Source: Chamaea fasciata (lineage: Eukaryota > Chordata > Aves > Passeriformes > Sylviidae). Taken from it: a stretch of DNA of 64,000 nt. Below, in pieces: positions 11,691 to 22,503 of the stretch. The notes under the pieces are model-generated. The model did no database searches. It worked only from the letters and a program-made list of their open reading frames with translations, and was not told the DNA's origin. The stretch is from NCBI GenBank assembly GCA_029207755.1, contig JARCOQ010000001.1, forward strand, positions 92,925,637 through 92,989,636, written 5' to 3'. How positions within the stretch are numbered: position 1 is the stretch's first letter; the number at the start of each line of letters is the position of its first letter. Position numbers and translations under genes: made by a program.

Positions 11691-13599
11691 CATTGACTGT
11701 TGAGGGTGATTTTGTTTAACTCATGTCAGCTTGCACTAATTTCTCTGCCCAGTCTCATCAATGACTATCTGGCATCACCACCAGTCCCTATCCTCTTTCC
11801 TTCTGTGTTTGGAATTATATCTCCCAATGTCCATCAGATCATATATTTTCCAAAATATCACAATTTATGCTCATTTTTTTCTGTACTAGATTTTCCAGTA
11901 TGAAGTAATGCGTAGTTGTAATAGCAGTCACATCACATGATTTTCATGGACAGGGTCTTTTTCTATGTCCAGTGGTGTAATGCAGGATGTTAATAGCTCT
12001 CTTTTTCATTATTCATCATTACACTTTACTGTTGTCTTTTACAACTTTTGATATATGCTACCCTATCTTGTGTAAAAATATCTCAGGTTTTGGAAAATAT
12101 TTCAGGAAATACATTGCAAAGAATTCAGATAAATGTAAGCACATCCAAATAAGGCAATGAAAGTTCTATAGTTAAACTGATCTTTCTTTTTTTAATTTAT
12201 TTTTATTTTCTGGAGATGTGAAGTATTTTTAATGATCCTGCCTAATTTTTTTTTTTAAATAATTGATATATGTATACCATTCTGGTCACTGTTTTTGAAT
12301 ATTCTCCCATCCCATGTTTATTTCAAAAGTAGTTGATATTTAGGTAGCAGCATTATTAGGTAATTCTTTTATTATGTTAAGCCATACTGTCATCTAGACT
12401 TGCACACTTGGTGGAAATTATGTTGTCTTGACTTTTTTTCATTCTTAGCAAATGTTATGTTGAAAAAATCATTTTTTCTCTACACATTTTATGAAGTCTG
12501 TTCCTGCACCCAAGCACAGAGTCAGTGCTGATCCAGTGAGCAGTGCAAGAAAATCATGTATATGGCAGTAGTAGATGCCTGAATGATCCTGATTATTTGC
12601 ACAAAACAAGGCATCCATATGTCACTGTTTAAGTCCAAATGAAGAAATTGTCAGGAAGAAGATAAAGTCACTCGGATTTGCCAGCCTGTCTTATTCTAAC
12701 AAATCCCTGCTTTGGCAAAATGTCTTTCTGGACAGAGGGTTCATAATCTCTCATGACAGTCACTGGAGATACACTGTGTCAATATGAATGAATTTACCTT
12801 TTATAAATGCCATCTATATTATGAATGTTAATTTGAAGGTGACATAATTTTCTTGCAAAACCCATTAGGTTTTTATGTTCTTGGCAAGAAGCTCTGCTTT
12901 GATGATTAGACATAGTAACTCTTCTTTTAGCAAGGAACCTTAAATATTTGTCTCGCCTCTGTAACAAGACATGATTAAACTAAAAGTTGGTTAATGATGT
13001 GACACATCTTTCTACATTTAGCTATTTAAGCACAACACTTTAATTATGGCTATATAATCATCAATATCTATAACGTCACATTGTGGGTAATGCTGTCAAA
13101 CAGGATAAGCATGCTCCTGCTTTTTCAAAGCCTTTGTGATCACACAGTCCTTGTTACACGACATCTTTCTTTCAGCACTAAATTACACTAAACCCTACCT
13201 CTTTGACATCTCTTTCTATCAGATGTAATGATTACTCCTTGAAAAAAGAAAAGTTTTCAACTCCACTGGATGTTTTCTGGAAGTTGGATAATTTTTGTCT
13301 CCAAAATGATCACAGTTATGATGGTCACTACAATAAATCCTCTAGCTTTAACTTCAAAGGGGTGAGGGCTAAGTGTGCAAGGAAATTCAGGTGCCTCAAA
13401 GATTCAACATGCTACAGCCAAGGTGAGAGCATGGGGATATATTCAATTTCTTACTGCATACAGATTTCAGGTGTCTCCAGCTCTAGGCAGCAGATGTAAG
13501 AACATGCTGAGGACCTATATTTTAATTCCACCACTTAAATTTTACTTCAGGTAGCTAATTTCTTTGATGGCTTTAGCCCTTGGTGAGTAATTACACAAG
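11691..13599. other. Unannotated AT-rich non-coding stretch
   Basis: Very AT-rich sequence with short T runs. One open frame of 98 codons (13203-13499, plus) has no recognisable domain and low-complexity composition. No repeat family or RNA gene was recognised. Confidence 0.5.
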
Positions 13600-13715
13600 A
13601 GGGAGGAAGTATTACCCTTATTTTACAAATATGGAATCCACTAAAGAGAGATTAAATGCTTGCCTAAGGAAATGTAAGAAACTTGAGGCAGAGTCAGGAA
13701 GGTCCATTTAAGCTT
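13600..13715 (+). mobile_element. MIR-like (CORE-SINE) fossil fragment
   Basis: The sequence follows the MIR consensus in order. TTATTTTACAAAT matches the CATTTTACAGATG block, then GAGAGATTAAATGCTTGCCT matches the family's conserved GAGAGGTTAAGTGACTTGCC core, then AAGG and later GAGGCAGAGTCAGGAAG match GTGGCAGAGCCAGGATT. Spacing between the blocks agrees with the family, though the sequence is well diverged. MIR-type elements are old amniote SINEs, so a shared copy at the same place in other amniotes would be expected. The call rests on visual alignment with a remembered consensus. Confidence 0.6.
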
Positions 13716-13863
13716 CAGATGTAGATCTCCTTAGGCTCTGATTCCAGTGTCATAAAAAAAAAGGCTGTTCTCCCTCACTTGTCTCAGATATGTCAGCTCA
13801 AAAATGCTCTAAACTGGACATGTTGAAACGATAGACTGTAACTCCATTTGTTCCCCTGGTTAT

Positions 13864-13895
13864 TTTGTTTGTTTGTTTGTTTGTTTGTTTGTTTG
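13864..13895. repeat. (TTTG)8 microsatellite
   Basis: Eight perfect TTTG units are followed by a G run. The minus-strand reading gives repeated Asn-Lys-Gln-Thr in a short open frame, which is a by-product of the repeat and not a protein. Confidence 0.95.
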
Positions 13896-13899
13896 TGGG

Positions 13900-16796
13900 G
13901 GTTTGCATTTTCTAATGAAGTGGCTAATTCTTCTCTTCTACCTAGTTTTTGTACTCTGATAATCCCCTGTTTTGCAAGTGCCATTTAGTAAAGCCTTGAG
14001 CAACATGGCAAACATCTGTCACCGGCTGTTTGTATTTTCCTTGTCTCCCCAGGGAAGGAGTGTTGTTTCAGTATGATCTTTGCAAATGTGTGTGCTGCCA
14101 GGTATATGTGTCTGAGGAGGCAGGTGGAGGTGAAAATGCACCTTGCCATGCTGGTGAAGTTATGGTAGTCTCTGCTCTCCTGGGCACACTGCTTTAGGTA
14201 GGGCTGACTCAAACCTTGGCAGCACATGCAAAATTTTGTGTTTCTCTCCTGGAGCGCCGTTGTCAGAGCTGGGCTGCTCCAGGTGTGGGAAGGGAAGGCG
14301 GGGATGGCAGAGTTGGAAAGCAGATCCAAGAGAGGCCTCAGAGGACTGGCATGTCTCGCCAGGGAGAGGTGTCAGGGGAACAGAAGGCAAATTACTGACC
14401 TCACGTTTTGGCAGTAGCTTTGACTCCCCACAGGTCTGGCACAGACAGAGTGGACAGTATGGCTGTGGTCACTTTGCTGCCAGTAGAACCCCTGCCCAGG
14501 CAATGGCAAGGGTTGCCTTTCTCCCCATTACTTTGGCTCCAGCCTTTGCCTGTCCTCCAGGCAAACTGAGGACATTCTAGCACATCCAGAGTGGTTGCTC
14601 TACCATCTCTCAGATGGATGTAGGGGCGATGAACCTCAGGAACAGCCACAGCCCTTTAGGTTGTGGTTACAGGTTCACTCATGGAAACTGGGATATCCAT
14701 ACCCTGGAGCCAGCGGGATCCAGATAATGCCTTCGGCTTTTAGGTGGCAGAGTTTAGGAAACACATTTAGGTAGGGCTGGAATTGTGGACTCTTTAGAAC
14801 CAAATGCACCCCAACAAGTGTAGCTCCTTGAAAGCCTACTGATCATTTACACAAAGTTTGGCCAAGCTTGTTCTCTTTTCATAGAATATGTCAGGTTTAG
14901 TTATAGGGTGTTCTCTAATGAAATATAGCTTTAGTTTTAATATACCCATCCACCTCTCTTTTGGCCCAACCACTTCTGTGATGCTACCTACATCAGACCT
15001 GACGCTGGCTTTTGCTAGCTTCTGAATAAACTCAGAGCTATAAGGCTGGATGCCAGCTGGCCAGAAATGAGGTCCACAATGTAGATTTCCTCAGCACTGG
15101 ACTAACAGATGGTCAGAAAAAGGAGGCCCCTCTGTTTGAGTGTTGCACAGGCAGCTGCTCTCAGGAGTGGCACCAGCTGTTGAGCATTTTCTTTCCCAGG
15201 CTAAGGAGGGGCGTAGGCCACTTCTTGGGGCTCAAGTTGTAGCTCCTTGAGGATGCCTGTTACTAACTGAGCTGAATGAAAGTACTGAATTCACCCAGCA
15301 TAGGTGGGCTGTTCATTGATGGGTGGAAAGGAGCTGGTCTGTGCCACTTGGAAATCTCCCTAAATATGCATGATCTTATTGGCAAAGTAGATGTGGCCCT
15401 TGTCTAGAATTCAGCTTGGTTACGTGCCATGGCCATCCAAGTCTGATGAAGTATTTTTTCATGGTGTTCAGCAATCTGGGGTGTGATTCAACATTTTCTT
15501 TAGAGGTCAACAAGAAGCCTCTCTTGGCTTATTCTTTCACATTCATCTAAACACTTTCCTTCCTGCCCTCCTGGTTCTCTCCTCCAACTATGACTTCGCT
15601 TAGACCTCCAATGTGGGGTGCCTGCAATGATGAGATGCAAACAAGCCAAAGCTGATCCCAGATTTTCCTTATTGTTTTGTTTCTATATAGGAACACCTTC
15701 CAAATGCCTGCTAGCAAGCTGAAAATGGTAATCTGCACAGACCTAGCTTCTCCATAATTCAAGTTGATAAAATAAATCTCAGCAGATTGTTTTTGAACTG
15801 AAGCACAGAGCTACAGTATTAATGTTGTGATGCCACAAAATTTTTCCTTCTGCTTGTTAGGAAAAAGGTACACTGACATTTCTGGCATAAATAAATCAGC
15901 CCTGGTGTTCTTTCTAATATGTATTACATCAAAGCTTGGTACAGAAAATATGCTTTCTCCACAACATAGTTTTGGAAAAGAAAAAAAAAATTGAGGCAGA
16001 GGTTTCTTAATTAAAAATAAAGTCCACATAGCAACATTGTTCGTCATTCCCAGTTGAACCCTCAAGCTGACTCTTGAAAGATAACAGCAGGTTATAGTGA
16101 GACTAAACTGCATCCCACTCTAACCAGTAGTGAGCCTGATGCTGACTTAGGCAGTATGTCAGGAATACCTCTGCAGATCATCACTACAGAGTAGTGGTTT
16201 CCCTAGACAGCTGAGGCTCTGGGGAAACACTGTGGTAAGGGAACTTCTATGTCAAAACCCAGTTAGGCTTAGAGAAAGACAACAGATAATTTTCAAATAA
16301 GCTCAAATAAAGACATAGATAATTTCTCACTTGTTTCACCATTGTAATTTGGAAAAATATAAGTAAATTCTAAGGTCTCAGTGATTCAGAAACTGGCAGC
16401 TCTGTTAGTGTGGCAGAAATCTATCCTATAGGCACTTTTCCTTTCCTCTATGCCTGTCACCTCTGCCATTGGAATCAGATACTCTCCAAATTGAAAACAG
16501 GTATCTGATCCAGAAGAGTGCGTTTTCTATTAAATGCAATGAATCCTGATGCAACCCGATTGGACACAAATGAACGGCAGAAAATGAAGGAAAAAGGCCA
16601 GTTTGCAGTGTAGGTGCAGTCCTTTAATATGTCTAACTGAAGACCCAGGTGGCTGCAGAAAATAGGCCAATCAACTGCTATTACTGCAAGTGCTCAGCCA
16701 ACCTAAATGCCTTCCAGAATTTCCATCATTAAGTGTGAAGAATCTGGATCAGAATCAATTCTTTACCAGAGCTGTTTGTGGTTGGTGGTGGTGTTT
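13900..16796. other. Unannotated non-coding stretch
   Basis: The part from 14160 to 14650 is somewhat GC-richer and has overlapping open frames on both strands. None has a recognisable domain. The remainder is AT-rich with no identified element. Confidence 0.5.
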
Positions 16797-16916
16797 TTTA
16801 GTTTTTTGTTTTTTTTTTTTTTTTTTTTTTTTTTGGTTTTTTTTTTTGGTTTTTTTTGTTTGTTTTTTTGTTGTTGTTGTTGTTGTTGTTTTTTGTTTTG
16901 TTTTGTTTTGTTTTTC
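16797..16916. repeat. T-rich simple sequence with (GTT)n and (TTTTG)n
   Basis: Long T runs broken by GG are followed by about seven GTT units at 16870-16890 and about four TTTTG units to 16911. The open frames in this interval encode only Phe, Val, Cys and Leu (plus strand) or Lys, Gln and Asn (minus strand) and are artefacts of the repeat. Confidence 0.9.
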
Positions 16917-17671
16917 ATAAGGACTAATACTTCTTCAGAAGAGTGTTTGAGTTTTGGTGGGTTTTTTTTTTGAATAACATTTTTGCCCTGTAAGATGGGC
17001 TTGACCCAGTTACCACTGACAGTGGTAAAACTCAGCCATGGTTGTACTGAATACAAGATATATGCTTGCGCCCAGGAGAGGTAATGGGAGTTGGATCAGG
17101 TCTCATGTGTGTGAAAACAGGCCACAGAAAATCTATTGCTTTAATTGCTTCCTAAAAGATTGACGTGGTCTAATTTGCTTATGGTTAAACACAGTAATTT
17201 ATGCTGACTACCTTCAGCATTCAGCACCAATTACTAAACCTTCTCTTACCCCACCCCACCCTCTCCAAATATAATTTTACTTAATTCTGTTCATAACAAC
17301 AGGAACATTTGCAATCCCTCAGAACATCCTTTTGCTTGAAAAAAATAGTCATTAGCTAAATTAATTGCTGGGTAAAACTCTGTATTTCTTCCCATACACA
17401 TTCTATATTGAAGTGCAGCATGCTCTGGCCATCACTACAATTTTCTGTGTTTAATGTTTGGAATATTTCACCTCCCTGTTAAATATCCCTTTGCCCTTTG
17501 TTAAGTTTGTTGCCTAGTAAATTGCATGTCTAGCTTTGAAGCTTATGTTGCTGCACCCCTGCTGCTTTAGCTCCTTATCTCCATAGGATTTGCTGTAGCA
17601 CACACAGCCAGTGGATGAATTTGCACATATTCACAGTGCCAAGCCTTGACTTTTACTGCTTGAATGTAAAT

Positions 17672-17713
17672 GAAAAAAAGAAGAAAAAAAAAAAAAAGAA
17701 AAAAAAAAAGAAG
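17672..17713. repeat. A-rich tract with G interruptions
   Basis: About 42 bases of A interrupted by single G residues. No SINE or LINE body is recognisable upstream, so it is treated as simple sequence. Confidence 0.85.
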
Positions 17714-18193
17714 TCATTTCCTTTTCGTGATCAGCAATTCATCATCTCGAAAGCACTAGGAGGAAAATAGTTATCAGCTTCCCATTTTAGGTTATAACTT
17801 CAAAGCAAACCTTTGATTTGAATGCCAGACTGAATGCTGGGGAAAGGAGGGGGAAAGACAGTGGGGAGAGAGGGGAAGGAAGTAGGAGGGACTGGACCAT
17901 CACCTTGTGGTGGTGACAGCACCCACCATCACGGAGAGAAGAACAGCTTGCTAAGGTACCAGAAAAGCCATTGGTTTCTCACTTGCCTTGTTTCTGCTCA
18001 TTCAGGAATTAAGGGAGGTACTATAGGAGTCCATATTCAAATCCATTCTTACAGTCAAAACTTACTCTGATTCTTGTAGAAATGAACTGCCTTTGGGGTA
18101 TTAAATACTTAACTAATAAGTAAATGAAAAAACCTGCATTTTCACAGACTTCTGGATGACTGACCGCATTCTACCCTCTATACCCTCTAGCTT

Positions 18194-18355
18194 GGTTTTT
18201 TTTTTTTTAATGTTTTTTTGTTGGTTTTTTTGTGTTTTTTTTTTTTTTTGCTTGTTTGTTTGTATTTTGTTGGTTGGGGTTTTTTTTTTGGTTTTTTGGG
18301 GTTTTTTTTGGGTTTTTTTTGTTTTTTTTGTTTTTTTGTTTTTTTTTTTTTATTT
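18194..18355. repeat. G/T-only low-complexity tract
   Basis: About 160 bases made almost wholly of T runs separated by G, GG, GGG or GGGG on the plus strand, including a GGGGTTTTTTTTTT and GGGGTTTTTTTTGGG section around 18276-18312. The strand asymmetry is extreme. Overlapping open frames encode only Phe, Leu, Val, Gly, Cys and Trp (or Lys, Pro and Asn on the other strand) and are not genes. Confidence 0.9.
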
Positions 18356-18875
18356 GGAGCAGTTAAATTCAGCATCCATTCATGGAGATACATATTTTTG
18401 ACAAATTTCAATTAAAATCTTAGGCATTCTGTGTCATAAACAGCCTGTTTTATTGCTACATATTTTTAGAGTAAGGTAGAGAATTTGATTCCCTGCAGAG
18501 CTTGTTTAAAGACTTTAACTGCCTGTCTGAGCCCAGATCCATCTTATAGGAACCTGTTTTTCTGCTTGTTATAGAGACGCCTTCTGTGAACTCCTTTACT
18601 TACTCCTTTTCTGCCTCTCTCACTCTCTCTCCCACTTTTTAAAATTTTATCATTCCACAGCCAGCATACTCAAGGCTGTTTACAGCACTGATACCTTGCT
18701 GCATTAGTGCTGCATTGATTAGGGTTGAAAATAATCTCGGGAAGTCATGCGTAACTCCCACTCCTTGTCCTTTGTGCCATGTAAGCACATTCTTTTTGCC
18801 TGAATGAAAGGCGAATGTTCTGTATACAAGCTCTTTCCAATCTTTCCAAGCCTTGGAAATGTTCTGCATAGGTGC

Positions 18876-18902
18876 CTTTGAGGACTTTAGCTTTGAGGAC
18901 TT

Positions 18903-18905
<3 letters not shown>
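18876..18905. repeat. Perfect 15-bp tandem duplication
   Basis: CTTTGAGGACTTTAG occurs twice head to tail, at 18876-18890 and 18891-18905, directly before a 38-base T run. This suggests a recent local slippage event. Confidence 0.9.

Positions 18906-18906
<1 letters not shown>

Positions 18907-18944
<38 letters not shown>
18907..18944. repeat. T homopolymer, 38 bases
   Basis: The longest pure homopolymer in the window, bounded by AGC on the left and GG on the right. It is likely to vary in length between individuals, and its exact length may reflect sequencing error. Confidence 0.9.
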
Positions 18945-18945
<1 letters not shown>

Positions 18946-20999
18946 GTGTCAGTCTCCTGAAGCTATCATATATCAAAACTATGTTATTCCTCCATTCAGG
19001 TCCATTGTACTACCAAAAATACTGCTTAAGCCATTTCCTCTGATGGGAGGAAGTGGGCTGCTTATTTTTGAAATATGCATGCTATTTGCATGCACTAGGT
19101 TATTCCGTAAAAATCCCTATTAAAAGAACATTAATATGCATGCTCTGGAAACACCTTTGCAGAAGTCTCTTATGCTTTTAAAGAGAGGATGAGGAGCCTG
19201 ATTCCTCGGAGTATTTTGTTATTTGTTTCTGTCAAAGCACCAACTCAGTGCCAGATTACATTTTACCACAGAGTTTATTTCTATGATAAGCAGATATGCC
19301 TAATAAGGCATTGGCAAGTATTAGACTTTAAATCACAGCCCATTTCAAACCCTAGGCTGCCTATTTAGGATCTTCACCCGTTTCAGTACAATCTCATCTT
19401 TAGTGGAACAGCACCTAATCCTCTCCTTTCCCAGCAGAACATTCTTTTTGGCAGGAGGGTGTAAGGGGTAATTAAGGGGCCCAGCCCCCAGCTGTATTGT
19501 CAGTAGTCCTTTATTTGCAGCCTGCTGCTGCTGTGCTCAGCAGAAGGAGGGATGCTCTGCCTGAGGGATGCTCTGCCCCAGCGATGCTCTGGGACTGGGG
19601 CTCGACCCCCCTTCCACCTGCCATAGAAAGACAAGAGCTCCCCCTGCGCTCTGAGTGCTGACTGTGTCCTCGTGAGAGGATCTCTCCTGCTTCCCCTGAA
19701 ACCCATGCTGTCATTTTAATCAGGTAGTCCTGTCTGTGTGAAGGTGACAAGTCATTGCTGGCATAAACAGGGCCTAAAACTATGTATCTGCCATTGGAAA
19801 ACAGGAAAAAAGGAAAGCAGAATTGCTGTTTTGCTAGAGCCATTTCAAATTAGTGGGGTCATTAAAAGCTTTTATTCAAATAAATAAATTCATAAAATTG
19901 CCTAGAACTCAATAGTGCAGGATGTCTAATCAATAGTAATTCATTTACAGAATTGCCGTCTGTTTCACAAGCCCGAAATTGCAAGAGGTAAATCATGACA
20001 AACACTGCACGCACAGACAGGATCCATTATATCACAGCAGGGGTCACGCTGGAATCACTTCATCTGTTTTTAAGGTTTGAAAGCCCAGGATGCTGCGGAT
20101 TTTCAAACAGGCCCATCTGTGTGATATTTCTGGCCACAGATCTCTGGTTTCCCCACCAGTGGTGGTAACTAAATCTCTGTGATGTACTCCCAGCCCATGG
20201 GCTGGATTACTTGCATTAGGAGTAATCTTCTGGTGACTCTGCTGGTGTCTGTACTTGGCAGAACAAATTAAAGGGCTGTGCCTAAGCAACTTTTTTCTGA
20301 ACATGATTTCAGCTTGAAAATTATTAAAATGGGTAGCTCAACTTTTGGAGGGGTAGCTTCTGCCCTATGCTATAATTAAGGACTAACTTTTTATTCAGAA
20401 GGGGCAAAGATGGAGTGGGGCCACTGTTTCTCCATTTTTTTCCTGCTGAGCTTTCTGAATAACTTCAACAAAAAAGCTAAATGCCCTTTACTGGAATTTT
20501 CTGACAGCAAAATCCAGTTCATTTAAAGTTCTGGTTTTAATTCTGTCCATGGATGATTGTGAGAAATTCACTTTTTGTAGTTTGGAGGCATTCCACCTGG
20601 AAAAAACTAGCTCTGGAAAATGAAATTTCCATCTGTTAAAAATGAGAGGGAGTGGAGGGGGCAGGGCAGGGAATAAATGATGGTCTATGTAGATTAGGGC
20701 CAACATTTTCAAAAACAGGAACTAAAGTTAGCCTTGTGTATTCATACTCAGACACAAATATATAGTGCTTTGGGAAATTGTGCTAAGCCTCTGCTTGCTC
20801 TGCTTGTTTAACCTGACCTCATCACTTCAGGCTGTAGTCAACTGCCCAAATGTGAGTGGGAGAGAAACTTGTGCTCATCCTTTTTTGTGACAGCACTGAC
20901 CCATGTCCCAGGGAGCGGAGCCTGTGTTTCTCTCTTCCTGCAGAGGAGTGAAGTGCCAGTCCAGGCTAGAGCCTGTGGGTGTGTTCATGGATAAAGGTT
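18945..20999. other. Non-coding stretch, possible conserved regulatory DNA
   Basis: No exon or known repeat is recognised. It includes an octamer-like cluster at 19073-19142, a three-copy 16-bp-period repeat at 19551-19590, and an AT-rich stretch at 19690-20050 whose even complexity and lack of repeats resemble conserved non-coding elements. That resemblance is an impression that needs an alignment. Confidence 0.4.
19551..19590. repeat. Three-copy short tandem repeat, 16-bp period
   Basis: GATGCTCTGC starts at 19551 and 19567, and GATGCTCT at 19583, giving an exact 16-bp spacing. It lies in a locally GC-rich patch whose minus-strand reading contains a 110-codon frame of no recognisable family. 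Confidence 0.75.
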
Positions 21000-21908
21000 A
21001 AAAACTCTAAGCATCTTTGATGTCCTGAGGGCAGACTTTGGTCTGTTTAGGAGACTGGTTGAGAGAGTCCCTTGTGAGGCAGTCCTGCAGGGCAAAGGGG
21101 TCCAGGAAGTCTGGACATTCTACAAGAAGGAAATCCTAAAGGCACAGGAGCAGGCTGTCCATATAGGCCAGAATTTGAGCCAGAGGGGAAAAAGACCAGC
21201 CTGACTGAACAGAGAGCTTTGTCTGGAACTCAAGAGAAAAGAGAAAAGATTATGACTTTTGGAAGAAGGGGCAGGCCACTCAGAAGGACTACAAGGTTGT
21301 TGTGAGGTTATGAAAGGGGAAAATTAAAAGGACCAAAGCCCAACTAGAACTTAATCTCACTACTGTCATAAAAGTCTATAAAATATGTTTCTATAAATAC
21401 CTGAGCAACAAAAAGACGGCAAAGGAGAATCTTCATCCTTTATTGGATGCAGTGAAAAATATAGGGATGAGAACAAGGCTGAGGCACTCAATGCCTCCTT
21501 TGCCTCAGACTCTAATATAGAGACCAATTGTTCTCTGGGTATTGAGTCCCCTGAAGAAGACAGGAAGAGGGAGCAGAAAGAAGTCCCAAATCCAATGGTA
21601 AATGTTCAGTGATTTGCTACATCACTCAGACATATTCAGGTCTATGCGGCCAGATGGGATTCACCCCAGGGTACTGAGGGAGCTGGCAGAAGTGCTCACT
21701 GAGTCACTTTCCATCATTTGTCAGCAGACCTGCTATCTAGAGGGAGGGCCCTAAGGAGAGAGCTATAGCCCTGTCAGCTTGACCTTGCTGCCAGGGAAGG
21801 TCATAGAACAGAGCATCTTGAGTGCCACCACACAACATTTACATGACAACCAAAGGGATCAGGCCCAGCCAGCACGGGTCTATGAGAGGCAGGTTCTACT
21901 TGGCCAGA
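21000..21908 (+). mobile_element. CR1 LINE, 5' part of a split copy
   Basis: Translation in shifting frames matches the middle of CR1 ORF2, between the endonuclease and reverse-transcriptase cores. Recognisable blocks include a GGCAAAGGGGTCCAGGAAG phrase near 21090, AAGGAAATCCTAAAGGCACA near 21127, and GGGATTCACCCCAGGGTACT near 21656, which encodes the family's Gly-Ile-His-Pro-Arg-Val-Leu-Arg-Glu-Leu stretch. A deletion near 21735-21760 has removed the usual segment between the Gln-Gln-Ser-Trp region and the Pro-Val-Ser-Leu-Thr region. The copy breaks off at 21908, inside the phrase that continues at 22504. The 5' limit near 21000 is approximate; a truncated 5' end is normal for CR1. Confidence 0.85.
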
Positions 21909-22503
21909 TGTCCAGGTTTTGTCTGAGGTAAGGTTAGTTTTCTTCACTGTGGCTGGTATGGGGTTGTGTTTTGGATTTGTGCTAAACAAATTTATTGATA
22001 AGATTGTTGATAATGTAAAGATATTTTTATTATTGCAGGGTTTACACAGAGCCAAGACCTCTTCTGCTTTCCATACTGCCATGCTGGCAAGGAACATGGG
22101 GATGCTTGGGAAGCTGGGACACAGCCAGGACAGGTGACCCCAACTAACCAAAGGGGTGTTCCAGACCATTTGACATGCTCAGTATGTAAAGTGGGAAGAA
22201 GGAGGAGGAAGGGGAGGACACTTGGAACAATGGCATTTGTTAACCCAAGTAACCATTACATGTGATGGGACCCTGCTCTCCTGGGAATGGCTGAACACCT
22301 GCCTGCCCATGGGAAGGAGTGAATTAATTCTTCGGTTTTCTTTTCTGCTGTGTTTTCTTTGCTTTTGTTTTTCCTATGAAACTGTCTTTTTCTCAACCCA
22401 TCAGTTTCCTTTACCTTTTCAATTATCTACCTGATCCCTCTGATGGGAGACTGAGTGAGCAGCTGTTTGGGGCTTGGCTGTTGACTGGGTTTAAACCACA
22501 ATA
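21909..22503 (+). mobile_element. ERVL-type solo LTR inserted into the CR1 copy
   Basis: It starts TGTCCAGG and follows the avian ERVL LTR pattern: TAGTTTTCTTCACTGTGGCT, GGTATGGGGTTGTGTTTTGG, TTTACACAGAGCCAAGACC, GACCCCAACTAACCAAAGGG, TTCCAGACCATTTGACATGC, ACTGTCTTTTTCTCAACCCA and finally TGGGTTTAAACCACAATA in place of the family's TTAAACCACGACA end. The family's CAATAAAA and TTAAACTG signals are mutated here (GTATGTAAAG and TGAAACTG), so it is probably an inactive promoter. No internal retroviral genes remain, so this is a solo LTR. The target-site duplication has decayed and the 3' end may be off by a few bases. Confidence 0.8.

Noticed and set aside
13600..13715. Reading the MIR-like segment as a tRNA gene or a recent SINE
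   Set aside because: The conserved part is the MIR core, with no intact A/B boxes, polyA tail or target duplication.
16690..17056. Phe-rich plus-strand and Lys/Gln-rich minus-strand frames
   Set aside because: They translate a T-rich simple repeat and are not proteins.
18156..18415. Frames rich in Phe, Val and Gly or Lys and Pro that look like membrane or basic proteins
   Set aside because: Entirely produced by the G/T-only tract.
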